This document shows positions 47,201 to 56,020 of a stretch of DNA of 64,000 nucleotides, piece after piece. The position numbers and the translations under genes are program-made. The stretch spans positions 1 through 64,000 of the forward strand of contig NZ_BHGL01000046.1 in assembly GCF_003864975.1 (NCBI RefSeq). The letters are read 5' to 3'. Within the stretch, counting starts at the first letter, position 1, and each line of letters starts with the position of its first letter. The notes beneath the pieces were generated by a model. The model saw only the letters and a program-made list of their open reading frames with translations, had not been told where the DNA came from and did no database searches. This DNA comes from Sulfuriferula thiophila. GTDB lineage: Bacteria > Pseudomonadota > Gammaproteobacteria > Burkholderiales > Sulfuriferulaceae.

Positions 47201-47796
47201 CAGCGATGCAGGAGCTGGATCACGCCGTGGAACGCGAGACTTATCTGCTGGACCAGGCTAACGATCTGGAACAGGCGATGGCAACTCTCACCGAAGTGAT
47301 TACTACTATCGACGGCGAAACCCGTGATTTGCTGAAAACCACCTTCAACACGGTCAATCAGTCCATGTCGGAATTGTTCACCACGCTGTTCGGCGGTGGC
47401 AGGGCGGAGTTGATTTTATCCGGCGATGAGTTGCTCGATGCTGGCGTCCAGGTTTTTGCGCAACCGCCTGGCAAGAAAAACAGCTCGATTCACTTGCTTT
47501 CCGGTGGTGAAAAAGCACTGACTGCATTGTCACTGGTGTTCGCCTTGTTCAGGCTCACCCCGGCACCATTCTGCCTGCTGGACGAAGTTGATGCACCGCT
47601 GGATGATACCAATACCGAACGCTACGCCCGACTGGTCAAGCAGATGTCATCTCAGGTGCAATTCCTCTACATCACCCACAATCGCATCACCATGGAAGCT
47701 GCCGATCAGCTGATAGGTGTCACCATGCAGGAATCCGGCGTCTCCCGTACCGTTTCGGTCGATATCGAACAGGCCACCCGGCTGGCTGAAGTTTAA
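44296..47796 (+). CDS. smc: Chromosome segregation ATPase SMC
   Basis: An approximately 1166-residue SMC condensin subunit. The N-terminal Walker A is [22 protein letters not shown]. Two long Gln/Glu/Arg-rich coiled-coil arms surround a hinge near residues 510-650. The C-terminal signature is [14 protein letters not shown], with Walker B [12 protein letters not shown]. I place the start at TTG 44296 because it yields the conserved [17 protein letters not shown] N-terminus. A TTG at 44263 in the same frame is possible and has a weak AGGT upstream. Partner ScpA/ScpB genes are not in the window. Confidence 0.92.
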   Translation: [1166 protein letters not shown]

Positions 47797-47844
47797 ACCT
47801 CAAGAATAATTGAATTTCCTGCTTGACAAATACTGTCTATAAAA

Positions 47845-47855
47845 TGTATCGTACA
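47845..47855. promoter_or_regulatory. Inverted repeat in the sulfane-sulfur operon promoter region
   Basis: TGTA-TCG-TACA lies 28 bases upstream of the ATG of the ArsR-rhodanese gene, and a TTGACA element lies at 47823-47828. The repeat falls where the -10 region should be, as expected for an ArsR-type repressor site. A convincing -10 hexamer is not visible. Confidence 0.45.
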
Positions 47856-47882
47856 ATCTAACGATTATTGGAATGTTGCATT

Positions 47883-48560
47883 ATGCATAACACCCGTGAA
47901 ATAAAAAACCTGCTGTATGAACAAGTTGCCCGTATCAGCAAGGCCACGTCCAGTCCGAAACGTCTGGAATTAATAGAGGTGTTGTGCCAGGGCGAAAAAT
48001 GTGTGGATCAGTTGGCCACTGACACTGATCTGTCAGTCAAGCTGACCAGCGCGCACTTGAAGGAACTCAAGGCTGCACGTTTGGTAGAGAGTCGTCGTGA
48101 AGGCAAAAATATCTATTACAGACTGGCAGATACGCGTGTTGCCGACCTGTGGGTCAAGTTGCGCGAACTGGCTGAAGAACGGCTACTGGAGCTTCAAGGT
48201 GCAATGCAGGATTTGATTACTCGGTCGGATGAGTTATCACCTATCGGCGGTGCCGAGCTGTTATCACAAGCTCAGCTCGGTGAACTGGTGGTGATCGATG
48301 TCAGGCCTGAAGCCGAATACGCAGCAGCGCATCTGCCATTTGCCCGCTCTATTCCTTTATCAGAATTAAAACAACGGCTCAATGAGCTACCGGCAAACAA
48401 GAAAATTGTTGCTTACTGCCGAGGACCATTTTGTTTAATGGCGAAAGATGCAGTGGACATGCTTCGCCAGCAAGGCATTAATGCATCACGAATGGAAGCG
48501 GGAATTGCCGAATGGCGCTTAAACGGATTGCCAATAACGGCAGGATTGAGTCAGCAGTAA
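47883..48560 (+). CDS. ArsR-family regulator fused to a rhodanese domain
   Basis: A 225-residue fusion. Residues 1-105 are an ArsR/SmtB winged helix with two cysteines, Cys35 and Cys40, in the VLCQGEKCVDQL helix. Residues 120-222 are a rhodanese domain with active-site loop YCRGPFCLMA (Cys179, and Cys184 nearby). It starts at the ATG at 47883; longer frames exist upstream. The architecture suggests a regulator that senses or accepts persulfide sulfur directly. It leads an operon with an ETHE1-like dioxygenase, MFS transporter and DsrE-like protein, and probably autoregulates through the repeat at 47845. Confidence 0.85.
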   Translation: MHNTREIKNLLYEQVARISKATSSPKRLELIEVLCQGEKCVDQLATDTDLSVKLTSAHLKELKAARLVESRREGKNIYYRLADTRVADLWVKLRELAEERLLELQGAMQDLITRSDELSPIGGAELLSQAQLGELVVIDVRPEAEYAAAHLPFARSIPLSELKQRLNELPANKKIVAYCRGPFCLMAKDAVDMLRQQGINASRMEAGIAEWRLNGLPITAGLSQQ

Positions 48561-48586
48561 ATTTTACAAGTTATTAGGAGATATTC

Positions 48587-49321
48587 ATGTTTTTCAAACA
48601 ATTAGCGACTAAAGCAGCATCCTTATCCTATTTTTTCGGCTGTGGCACTCTGGGAAAATCCATCGCCGTTGACGTAGTTGCTGGTGACGAAGCCTGGTTT
48701 GTCGAAGAGGCTCAAAAAGCCGGCGTAACCATCACCCACGTAATCGACACACATATCCATGCCGATCATTATTCGGGTGGGCGCAAGCTGGCCGAAATGA
48801 CCGGTGCGCAATATTGCTTGCATGAAAGTGACAAGGGTCTGGTCAAATTCCCGTTTCATCCTTTGCATGATAACGATGAAATCGAAGTGGGTAACGTCGT
48901 GGTTCAGGTAATCCATACCCCGGGGCATACCATGGACAGTATTTGCCTGACGGTGACCGATAAACGTCGCAGCGCTGAACCCTGGTTCGTTATCACCGGC
49001 GATACGCTGTTTGTCGGCAGTATTGGCCGGCCGGATCTTGCTGGTCAGGAAGCGAAAATGGCCGCCATGCTGTTTGATAGCCTGCATAACAGGCTGCTGA
49101 GCCTGCCGGACACCACTGAAATCTACCCGGGTCATCAGGCTGGCAGTGCGTGTGGCGCGGGTATCTCCGGCAAGCCGTCTTCCACGATCGGTTTTGAGCG
49201 GCGCTTTAATACCGGACTGAGCTTTGCTGATAAGGACGCATTCGTTGCCTATCTCACCAGCGAGATACCACCCCGTCCGGCGGATATGGATGCCATGGTC
49301 GCGGCGAATATCGCATTATGA
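48587..49321 (+). CDS. MBL-fold hydrolase, persulfide-dioxygenase-like (ETHE1/glyoxalase II family)
   Basis: A 244-residue metallo-beta-lactamase-fold protein. Metal ligands are visible in THIHADH (His56, His58, Asp60, His61), His114 in TPGHTMDS and Asp139 in ITGDTLFVGSIGRPDL. His114 and Asp139 correspond to the iron ligands of ETHE1, which oxidises glutathione persulfide to sulfite. The IGRPDL segment and the rhodanese neighbour support persulfide dioxygenase over glyoxalase II. AGGAG lies just before the ATG, and the gene overlaps the MFS gene by ATGA. Confidence 0.82.
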   Translation: MFFKQLATKAASLSYFFGCGTLGKSIAVDVVAGDEAWFVEEAQKAGVTITHVIDTHIHADHYSGGRKLAEMTGAQYCLHESDKGLVKFPFHPLHDNDEIEVGNVVVQVIHTPGHTMDSICLTVTDKRRSAEPWFVITGDTLFVGSIGRPDLAGQEAKMAAMLFDSLHNRLLSLPDTTEIYPGHQAGSACGAGISGKPSSTIGFERRFNTGLSFADKDAFVAYLTSEIPPRPADMDAMVAANIAL

Positions 49322-50610
49322 ACAAACCAGCTTATCTGTATGGCATACGCCTGAATCAGACGCAGTTTCTGCACCAGTTGTTTCAGGTGCTGCTGGTTGG
49401 ACTCACGCTGGGCATGATGCGTACGGTGGTGCCTGCCCTGGCGGAATCCGAGTTCGGTGTGCCCAAAGGCTCATTCGTGCTGTTGATGGCATTTGTGGTG
49501 GCATTCGGCTTTGTGAAAGGCTCGCTTAATTTTGTGGCCGGGCGTTTGTCGGAGCGGGTAGGGCGCAAAAAGGTCTTGCTGTGGGGCTGGTTCTCGGCGC
49601 TGCCTATACCATTCATGATCATGTATGCACCCAGCTGGAACTGGATCGTTGCTGCCACGGTATTGCTGGGTATCAACCAGGGTCTGACCTGGTCCATGAC
49701 GCAAACTGCCAAGCTGGACATTACCCGCCCTGATCAGCGTGGCCTGACCATAGGCTTGAACGAGTTTGCCGGTTATGTCGGCGTAGCGATTGCCGGTATT
49801 GCTACCGGCTATATGGCAACGGCATTCGGCGCGCGTCAGGGTTTGCTCATCTTCGGTCTGACTGTCATCGTATTAGCGATAGTCCTGACCTTTGTTTGGG
49901 TCAAAGACACGCTGCCGTGGGCAAAGCAGGAAGGCGTGCGGCATGCGGCAGGGCTATCCACCGGCCCCATCGCCCGTTTCCCGCAGAACATATCCAGTAG
50001 CCCGACGACATGGGAAGTATTCACCCTGATGTCATGGCGCGATAAACGCATGGCTGCGATCAGCCAGGCTGGCCTGGTAGAGAAATTCGTCGATGCGCTG
50101 ATCTGGGTATTTTATCCCGTCTTCCTCTATCAACATGGCTTGAATCTGTCGCAAATCGGCTGGGTGATTGGCGTGTATGGTTTTGTCTGGGGCGGTACCC
50201 AGCTATTTACCGGCAAGCTTTCCGATCATATAGGGCGGCATAAGCCTATCGTCGCCGGTATGTGGATATGCGGGGCAGGGGTGGGCATGATGATGCTGGG
50301 CGAAACCGCGCTGTGGTGGTCGTTTTCCGCAGCGGTAACCGGATTCGGCATGGCTTTGCTGTATCCGAATCTGAGTGCGGCAGTAGCGGATATCGCTCAT
50401 CCCAACTGGCGCGGCTCTGCTATCGGCATCTACCGCTTCTGGCGCGATCTTGGTTATGGTATTGGCGCACTGGCATTAGGGCTGGTAGCCAAGCTTAATG
50501 ACAGCATCAGCAGCGGTTTCTGGTTTGTCACTATCGCCATGTTTGTCTCCGGTCTGATTGTGCTGATCTGGAGCGAAGAAACTCACGCCCGACTAAATCC
50601 GGCTAAATAA
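49318..50610 (+). CDS. Major facilitator superfamily transporter
   Basis: A 430-residue inner-membrane protein with about twelve helices. The MFS loop motif is seen as GRLSERVGRKKVLLWG after helix 2 and again as GKLSDHIGRHKPIVAG after helix 8. A central cytoplasmic loop covers about 200-240. No substrate is evident from sequence. Coupling by ATGA to the persulfide-dioxygenase-like gene suggests export or import of a sulfur compound such as sulfite or thiosulfate, by context only. Confidence 0.85.
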   Translation: MNKPAYLYGIRLNQTQFLHQLFQVLLVGLTLGMMRTVVPALAESEFGVPKGSFVLLMAFVVAFGFVKGSLNFVAGRLSERVGRKKVLLWGWFSALPIPFMIMYAPSWNWIVAATVLLGINQGLTWSMTQTAKLDITRPDQRGLTIGLNEFAGYVGVAIAGIATGYMATAFGARQGLLIFGLTVIVLAIVLTFVWVKDTLPWAKQEGVRHAAGLSTGPIARFPQNISSSPTTWEVFTLMSWRDKRMAAISQAGLVEKFVDALIWVFYPVFLYQHGLNLSQIGWVIGVYGFVWGGTQLFTGKLSDHIGRHKPIVAGMWICGAGVGMMMLGETALWWSFSAAVTGFGMALLYPNLSAAVADIAHPNWRGSAIGIYRFWRDLGYGIGALALGLVAKLNDSISSGFWFVTIAMFVSGLIVLIWSEETHARLNPAK

Positions 50611-50624
50611 AGGAAAGCATCAGC

Positions 50625-50969
50625 ATGACACAAGCACTTATCGTTTTGCATGCCGCAGCGGATGCACCGGACAATCGCGCATTGACTGCACTGCGGCTGG
50701 CCGGTGCCCTGATGGCGGATAACAAGGATGTCGCCTTGTTTCTGGTAGAAGCAGGCGCCAAGCTTGCCGATCCGGCGCTGGACGCGGCTAATCCGTGTCA
50801 CAGCCTGTTTTATGAACTGCTGGAAGTGGGTATGCAGGTTTATGTCTGCGGTGCCAGCATGCGCAAATTGGGCTGGGAGCAAGAACATCTGCCTGCAGAT
50901 GTACAACGCAGCTCGATGAAAGCCTTGAGCGGTTTAATGACTGCAGCCGGGCAAATCATCAGTTTCTGA
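50625..50969 (+). CDS. DsrE-family sulfur-carrier-like protein
   Basis: A 114-residue DsrE/F-like protein. The fold pattern (DNRALTALRLAGAL, DVALFLVEAGAK) and the cysteine in VYVCGASM match the position of the sulfur-accepting cysteine in TusD/DsrE. A second Cys is present in NPCHSL. Such proteins pass persulfide sulfur between enzymes. It lies 14 bp after the MFS gene. No DsrF/H or TusBC partners are nearby, so it may act alone with the rhodanese regulator. Confidence 0.8.
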   Translation: MTQALIVLHAAADAPDNRALTALRLAGALMADNKDVALFLVEAGAKLADPALDAANPCHSLFYELLEVGMQVYVCGASMRKLGWEQEHLPADVQRSSMKALSGLMTAAGQIISF

Positions 50970-50998
50970 TTTGCCCCAGTGCTCACCAGGGAGAGTGC

Positions 50999-51649
50999 AT
51001 GCAAGCCAAGGAATACGACGCCTGGTACCAAACGCCGCGGGGCCGCTGGATAGGTGAGCAGGAATACCAACTGCTGCGTACCATGCTGCGCCCCGCAACA
51101 GGACTAAGCATGGTCGATGTCGGTTGCGGCACCGGCTATTTCACGCGCCGCTTCGCTGCTGACGGTGCGCAAGTGACCGGTGTCGATCCAGATGCGAACA
51201 TGCTCGCTTACGCCCAATCACAGTGCATGGCAGATGAACGCTACCTGCGCGGCGATGCGCGTGCATTGCCATTCCCGGCGCAAAGTTTTGATTATTGTAT
51301 TGCTGTGGCTTCCTTGTGCTTTATCCAGGAGCAGACATCAGCCCTTGCCGAGATGGTGCGGGTGACGCGCAAGCGCATTGCCATCGGCTTTCTCAACCGG
51401 AACAGTTTGCTGTACTGGCAGAAAGGCCGCCATGGTGGCAGCGGGGCTTATCGTGGTGCCCACTGGCATACCCCCGCAGAAGTGCGCCGGCTGTTTCTTG
51501 ATTTACCGGTCAGCAATCTGCAGCTGCGCTCGGCAATTTATCTGCCGGGTGGCAATCGCTTTGCCCGTACCATTGAATCGGGTTTGTATCCGCGCATCTT
51601 GATGGGTGGTTTTCTTGTGGCGACTGCTGATTCAGTGGCTATGCCATAG
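50999..51649 (+). CDS. Class I SAM-dependent methyltransferase
   Basis: A 216-residue methyltransferase (UbiE/Methyltransf_11 type) with the SAM loop VDVGCGTGYFTRRFAADGA, acidic VTGVDPD and the post-II motif FDYCIAVASLCF. GGGAGAG precedes the ATG. It is the last gene of the sulfane-sulfur operon, 29 bp after the DsrE-like gene. Its substrate is unknown; context allows a thiol or sulfur metabolite, but that is speculation. Confidence 0.8.
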   Translation: MQAKEYDAWYQTPRGRWIGEQEYQLLRTMLRPATGLSMVDVGCGTGYFTRRFAADGAQVTGVDPDANMLAYAQSQCMADERYLRGDARALPFPAQSFDYCIAVASLCFIQEQTSALAEMVRVTRKRIAIGFLNRNSLLYWQKGRHGGSGAYRGAHWHTPAEVRRLFLDLPVSNLQLRSAIYLPGGNRFARTIESGLYPRILMGGFLVATADSVAMP

Positions 51650-51682
51650 GGCACATTCAGGTAGAATAGACAGCATTCAAAT

Positions 51683-51778
51683 GGAAGGGATTCGCTCCCC
51701 GGTGGGGCGGCCGGACTTCAAATTCGGTTAAGCACGCCAGCGTGCTTGGGTGGGTTCGACTCCCACTCCCTTCCGCCA
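51683..51778 (+). tRNA. selC: tRNA-Sec (anticodon TCA)
   Basis: A 96-base selenocysteine tRNA with all hallmarks. The acceptor stem is eight bases (GGAAGGGA with TCCCTTCC). The D-stem is six bases around CCGGT. The anticodon TCA is at 51718-51720 in a normal loop. The long variable arm has a seven-base stem (AAGCACG with CGTGCTT). The T-stem is five bases (GTGGG/CCCAC) with TTCGACT, followed by discriminator G and encoded CCA. It reads UGA with SelB, whose gene lies ten bases downstream on the other strand. Confidence 0.97.
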
Positions 51779-51788
51779 TCTCATTAAC

Positions 51789-53708
51789 TCAAAACCCTGT
51801 ATCCATAGAAGCGGATTCCTGACGCAGACGATGTTTGTCGCCGGTGCGGCGGGTATAGACTATCCGGTTAAAAAACTCCAGGATCTGTATCGCCAGTTTG
51901 CGGCCCGTGTTGATCTGGTCGCGAAATTCAGCAGCGCTGATGCCGTCGCGGGTGACAGCTATCTCTTTGATGATGTTCGATAATTGCGCCACTGCCTGCT
52001 TAGTGAAGTAATGATCGTGGGCAACCAGATACACATCACCCACCCTGGCGACACGACGTAACAGCATGCGCACGTTGTCTTCGTCCAGTGACAATGTGTT
52101 GGCGATATCGCGAACCCGTGGCGGCTGATAAGGCTCAGCCTGCAACAGCGGCAATATCATTTGCCATTGCTTCTCCTCAGCAGCCGAGAGTGTCACTTTG
52201 TGATCCGGCAGATGCAGCCAGGGGCCGCTCTGGGTTATCTGTCGGCTACCCAGTAACTCATCCAGCAATGCAGCGAACACCGGTCGGGGCAGGGCGGGTA
52301 GCGCCATGCGCTGCAAGCGGGTACGGTCCGGCCCGATAAAGTCGGGGTTTTCTGCATGTTCCTGACTTAAGCGAGCTAATACAGTTTGTTTTAATACTAA
52401 CCAGTATGCGGGTGTAAAACCGAACTCAGCCGATGGCGTAGTTACAACCTGCATGGGCAGGCTGCGCCACAATTGTTGCGCTTCTTCACTGCGGATATTC
52501 CTGCTCTGTGCAAAGCGCGTTAAATCCAGTCCAGTCGTAGCCACTGCCATGGCAAGCGCTAGTGCCTCGTCATGTTGTGTGGCGTGCATGGCTTGCAGCG
52601 CGGCGATGCGAGCCGGGGTACGCCGGTTACGGGCGGGTGGAAACGGGTCCAGCACTTTACCGCCGCCCAGAGTGCGGTTAGCCGACTGGTCGCGCAGGAT
52701 GAAGCGGTCGCCATTGAGCGGGCATATCGGCTTATCGGTGATAAGCTGAACCAGCGCCGTACCGCCGGGCTCGATGCTGTCGCCTTCCAGTATCGCCAGC
52801 CGCGCCATGACATCGGATGCACCGATATGCAGATGCACGGGCGTCCAGTGTTTTAGCGCTTTTTGCTCCGTAGCGAGCAAGTGGAACTGTGCATCGAAGC
52901 GTTGTGATGGCGCGTGAACAGGGACTTCCAGCAACCAGTCGCCGCGGTGCACATCATTTTTCTCGAATTGGATACCGGCAAGATTAAGTGCGCAACGTTG
53001 GCCCGCATGACCAGATTCCGCCACCTGGTTCTGTGCATGAATGCCACGTACCCGCACTTCAATGCCAGTAGGGGAAACGATCAGTTTGTCGCCGATGTGG
53101 ACAGCGCCGGAAAACACCGTGCCGGTGACGACCGTACCCGTGCCTGCAATCGTAAACGCACGATCAACTGCCAGCCGGAAATGCCCGGCGCGGGAACGCT
53201 TTGGCAATTCAAGCGCAGTTATATCCAGATGGGCACGTAACTCTGCTACGCCCTGACCGGTAATCGCGGAAAGCGGGAATATCGGACTGTTATCCAGACC
53301 GGTGCCTGCCAGCAGGCCGTGGATTTCATGCATGACCGCGGCAATGCGTTCCGGCGCAACCCGATCTATTTTAGTAAGCGCGACTGCGCCGCAATTCAAT
53401 CCCAGCAAATCCAGTATGGCCAAGTGCTCGCGCGTCTGCGGCATTGAGCCATCATCAGCGGCGATGACCAACAGCACGTAATCAATACCCGTCGCCCCGG
53501 CCAGCATGTTGTGCACCAACTTCTCATGTCCCGGCACATCTACAAAACCCAGCACATCGCCGTTGGGCAGGGGAGTATAGGCATAGCCCAGATCAATGGT
53601 AATGCCGCGTGCTTTTTCTTCTTTCAGGCGATCAGCATCGACACCGGTAAGGGCTTTAACTAAGGAGGTTTTGCCATGATCGATATGACCTGCAGTGCCG
53701 ATAATCAT
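51789..53708 (-). CDS. selB: Selenocysteine-specific elongation factor SelB
   Basis: A 639-residue GTPase that delivers selenocysteyl-tRNA to UGA codons marked by a SECIS hairpin. The N-terminal EF-Tu-like domain has [18 protein letters not shown], the switch [18 protein letters not shown] and TKID. The barrel domains follow, then C-terminal winged helices (about 430-639) that bind SECIS. Length matches the family (about 614-640). It converges on selC with a ten-base gap. Confidence 0.95.
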   Translation of the reverse strand: MIIGTAGHIDHGKTSLVKALTGVDADRLKEEKARGITIDLGYAYTPLPNGDVLGFVDVPGHEKLVHNMLAGATGIDYVLLVIAADDGSMPQTREHLAILDLLGLNCGAVALTKIDRVAPERIAAVMHEIHGLLAGTGLDNSPIFPLSAITGQGVAELRAHLDITALELPKRSRAGHFRLAVDRAFTIAGTGTVVTGTVFSGAVHIGDKLIVSPTGIEVRVRGIHAQNQVAESGHAGQRCALNLAGIQFEKNDVHRGDWLLEVPVHAPSQRFDAQFHLLATEQKALKHWTPVHLHIGASDVMARLAILEGDSIEPGGTALVQLITDKPICPLNGDRFILRDQSANRTLGGGKVLDPFPPARNRRTPARIAALQAMHATQHDEALALAMAVATTGLDLTRFAQSRNIRSEEAQQLWRSLPMQVVTTPSAEFGFTPAYWLVLKQTVLARLSQEHAENPDFIGPDRTRLQRMALPALPRPVFAALLDELLGSRQITQSGPWLHLPDHKVTLSAAEEKQWQMILPLLQAEPYQPPRVRDIANTLSLDEDNVRMLLRRVARVGDVYLVAHDHYFTKQAVAQLSNIIKEIAVTRDGISAAEFRDQINTGRKLAIQILEFFNRIVYTRRTGDKHRLRQESASMDTGF

Positions 53709-54042
53709 TGATTGAAAATCACCCTGGTTAAGTAGTTTATTGGCTGCGGTTTGTTCGATTTATAGTGGAATAGGATGAGGGACTAATCCACCTAAGTTTG
53801 CCAATAATTCTACTTGAAAGTCGCTGCTTAGATACATGCAAATACTGCTATTGATTCTTATAATATTCCGTTATTTACAAAAAGCTGTTTGCGAGAAGTA
53901 TGAATCCGCAATCCAAAGTGCCCATTCATCGACTGTTAACAAAAGATAGTGCTTCTGAGTTGCCAGTAATGCTTTTTTTCTATGTATCGTGCTATATGAC
54001 ACTAATGGAAAGTGCGTACCGGGTATGAGTACAGCGCTGACC
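53709..54042. other. Intergenic stretch between selB and zwf
   Basis: 334 AT-rich bases without a plausible gene. A TTTTTTT run lies near 53974, but I could not pair a stem ahead of it. The selB promoter must lie here or read through from zwf. Nothing else is recognised. Confidence 0.4.
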
Positions 54043-55455
54043 TCATTTCATATCTTTTTCTGGCACCGGGTTGTGCCAGCGACTGTCTGCAGCAATCAGC
54101 GCATCAGCCTCTTTCGGTCCCCAGCTGCCGGGCTGATAGAGATGCGCCTGATGGCGGGAGTTTAATACCGGATCGACCACCGCCCAGGCAGCTTCGACTG
54201 CATCTTCACGAATGAATAACGCACCATCACCGGCGAGGGCATCTTCCAGCAAACGTTCATAGGGTGATTCAGCGCCAGTTTGTTCATCCAGCAGGTAAAG
54301 CTCGTGCTGGTCGCCGGTGAATTCTTTGCCTGCCCGTTTGACACGTGCAGCAAGCGCGACGGCTGAGTTAGGAGAAATCCGGAAGCGTAAATAATTGGCA
54401 CGCTCGTTCACTGCTGCCGCATCGTCAAACAGTTTTTGCGGTGGCGGTTTCAGCTCGACCAGCACTTCGGCTGCTGATGCTTCCAGGCATTTGCCGGAAC
54501 GCAAATACCATGGTACGCCTTGCCAGCGCCACGAATCGATAAATACCCGCAACGCGCAAAAGGTCTCGACATCCGAGTCCGGCGCGACACCTGCTTCCTG
54601 ACGATAACCGCTGTACTGGCCGCGCACTACGTCGTCTGGCTGCAGTGGGCGCATGGCCTGAAACACCTTGGCTTTCTCACTGTGCACGGCGCCGAAGCCT
54701 TGATAGGACGGCGGTTCCATGGCCAGCAACGCGACAATCTGGAACAGATGGTTCTGGATAACATCGCGCAGGCAACCAGCGCTTTCGTAAAATGCGCCGC
54801 GCCCTTTGATGCCGAAATCTTCGGACTGCGTAATCTGCACGCTGGACACATAGTTGCGATTCCAGATCGGCTCGAGGAAGGAATTGGCGAAGCGGAAATA
54901 GAGAATATTCATGATCGCCTCCTTCCCGAGATAGTGGTCGATGCGGAAAATGGCATCTTCCGCAAACACCGACAGTGCGATGCGATTCAGCGCCTGGGCG
55001 GAAGCGAGGTCGCGCCCGAATGGTTTCTCGACGATGACGCGAGCCTGCTCGGCCAGACCTGCAGTGCCCAGCCCCTTGATCACAGTAGCGAACAGCGCAG
55101 GCGGTATAGCCAGATAATGTGCCGGACGACAGGCCGTACCCAGTGCCTGTTTGAGCGCAATGAACGTGCCCGGATCGTTGTAATCGCCGCCCACATAACA
55201 GAGCAATGACAGCAGGCGATTGAGTGCATCGCGATCATCGACCTTGCCGGCCTGAGCAACACTGTCCTCTACCCGTTGATGCAATTGCGCCAGACTCAGT
55301 TGCGATGCGGCAACACCTACCACCGGCACAGTGAGTACGCCACGTTTGACCATTTCATACAGCGCGGGAAAGATCATCTTGTGCGCAAGGTCGCCAGTGA
55401 CGCCAAAAATCACCAGCGCGTCGGCAGGGATCGTGCGGCTATGGGTATTGTTCAT
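54043..55455 (-). CDS. zwf: Glucose-6-phosphate 1-dehydrogenase
   Basis: A 470-residue cytoplasmic dehydrogenase oxidising glucose-6-phosphate to 6-phosphogluconolactone with NADP. The nucleotide-binding GVTGDLAHKMIFPALYEM lies at the N-terminus, EKPFGRDLASA near residue 145, and the substrate-binding RIDHYLGKE near residue 180. It is slightly shorter than E. coli Zwf (491), mainly at the C-terminus. Other oxidative pentose-phosphate genes (pgl, gnd) are not adjacent. Confidence 0.95.
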   Translation of the reverse strand: MNNTHSRTIPADALVIFGVTGDLAHKMIFPALYEMVKRGVLTVPVVGVAASQLSLAQLHQRVEDSVAQAGKVDDRDALNRLLSLLCYVGGDYNDPGTFIALKQALGTACRPAHYLAIPPALFATVIKGLGTAGLAEQARVIVEKPFGRDLASAQALNRIALSVFAEDAIFRIDHYLGKEAIMNILYFRFANSFLEPIWNRNYVSSVQITQSEDFGIKGRGAFYESAGCLRDVIQNHLFQIVALLAMEPPSYQGFGAVHSEKAKVFQAMRPLQPDDVVRGQYSGYRQEAGVAPDSDVETFCALRVFIDSWRWQGVPWYLRSGKCLEASAAEVLVELKPPPQKLFDDAAAVNERANYLRFRISPNSAVALAARVKRAGKEFTGDQHELYLLDEQTGAESPYERLLEDALAGDGALFIREDAVEAAWAVVDPVLNSRHQAHLYQPGSWGPKEADALIAADSRWHNPVPEKDMK

Positions 55456-55477
55456 TTCGACCCCTTCGACTACAGTT

Positions 55478-55993
55478 TTACAATTCGGCTATGTGTCGAT
55501 GGAAGTGGGTACCATTACACTTTGGGCAAGGAGGGATATGCCCAGGCTTATGGAAATGCAGTTTTTCACCACATTGATCACATGTCAGCGTGCCCAGCCC
55601 AGTCAGCTCACCGGTGTGATAACCAGCTGCTTCCGCTCTCAGTTTCAGGCGCGCCAGCGCTACTGTGGTCTGATCGGCTGCGTTGGTAAAGCGTTCCAGA
55701 AAGTCACGCTTGACCAATGCCATATCAAACCCTATCCATGCCGACAGATCTTTACCATTCTCATTCATATGTTGCGCAGCATCGATCAGGTCGCGTTTCA
55801 CATAGGCTTCCAGCTTGTCGACTTCATCGCCGCTAAATTTGTTTAAAGCCACAATCTCGTTGCGAATCTCGTTGTATATTTCACGCGCGACGGCACCACC
55901 TTGATGGGTTTTCTTTATCGCATTTTCCAGTAGCAATTCATAAGCTTCACCCATACCTTCAATGGGATCACGTGGTGGCAGTAAATCTTTCAT
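55478..55993 (-). CDS. DUF1451 (YbeL-like) zinc-ribbon protein
   Basis: A 171-residue protein. A long helical N-terminal region (10-130) is followed by a C-terminal zinc ribbon with CDQC and CPKC pairs and the family lead-in GYHTGELTGLGTLTC. No function is established for the family. It lies 22 bp upstream of zwf on the same strand, so the two are probably co-transcribed. Confidence 0.82.
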   Translation of the reverse strand: MKDLLPPRDPIEGMGEAYELLLENAIKKTHQGGAVAREIYNEIRNEIVALNKFSGDEVDKLEAYVKRDLIDAAQHMNENGKDLSAWIGFDMALVKRDFLERFTNAADQTTVALARLKLRAEAAGYHTGELTGLGTLTCDQCGEKLHFHKPGHIPPCPKCNGTHFHRHIAEL

Positions 55994-56020
55994 TTTAATT
56001 CTCCTTTGAGTTGTTGTTGC

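Noticed and set aside
48623-49135. A 170-codon antisense frame opposite the persulfide-dioxygenase-like gene
   Set aside because: The plus-strand protein has complete catalytic motifs; the opposite frame has no recognisable features.
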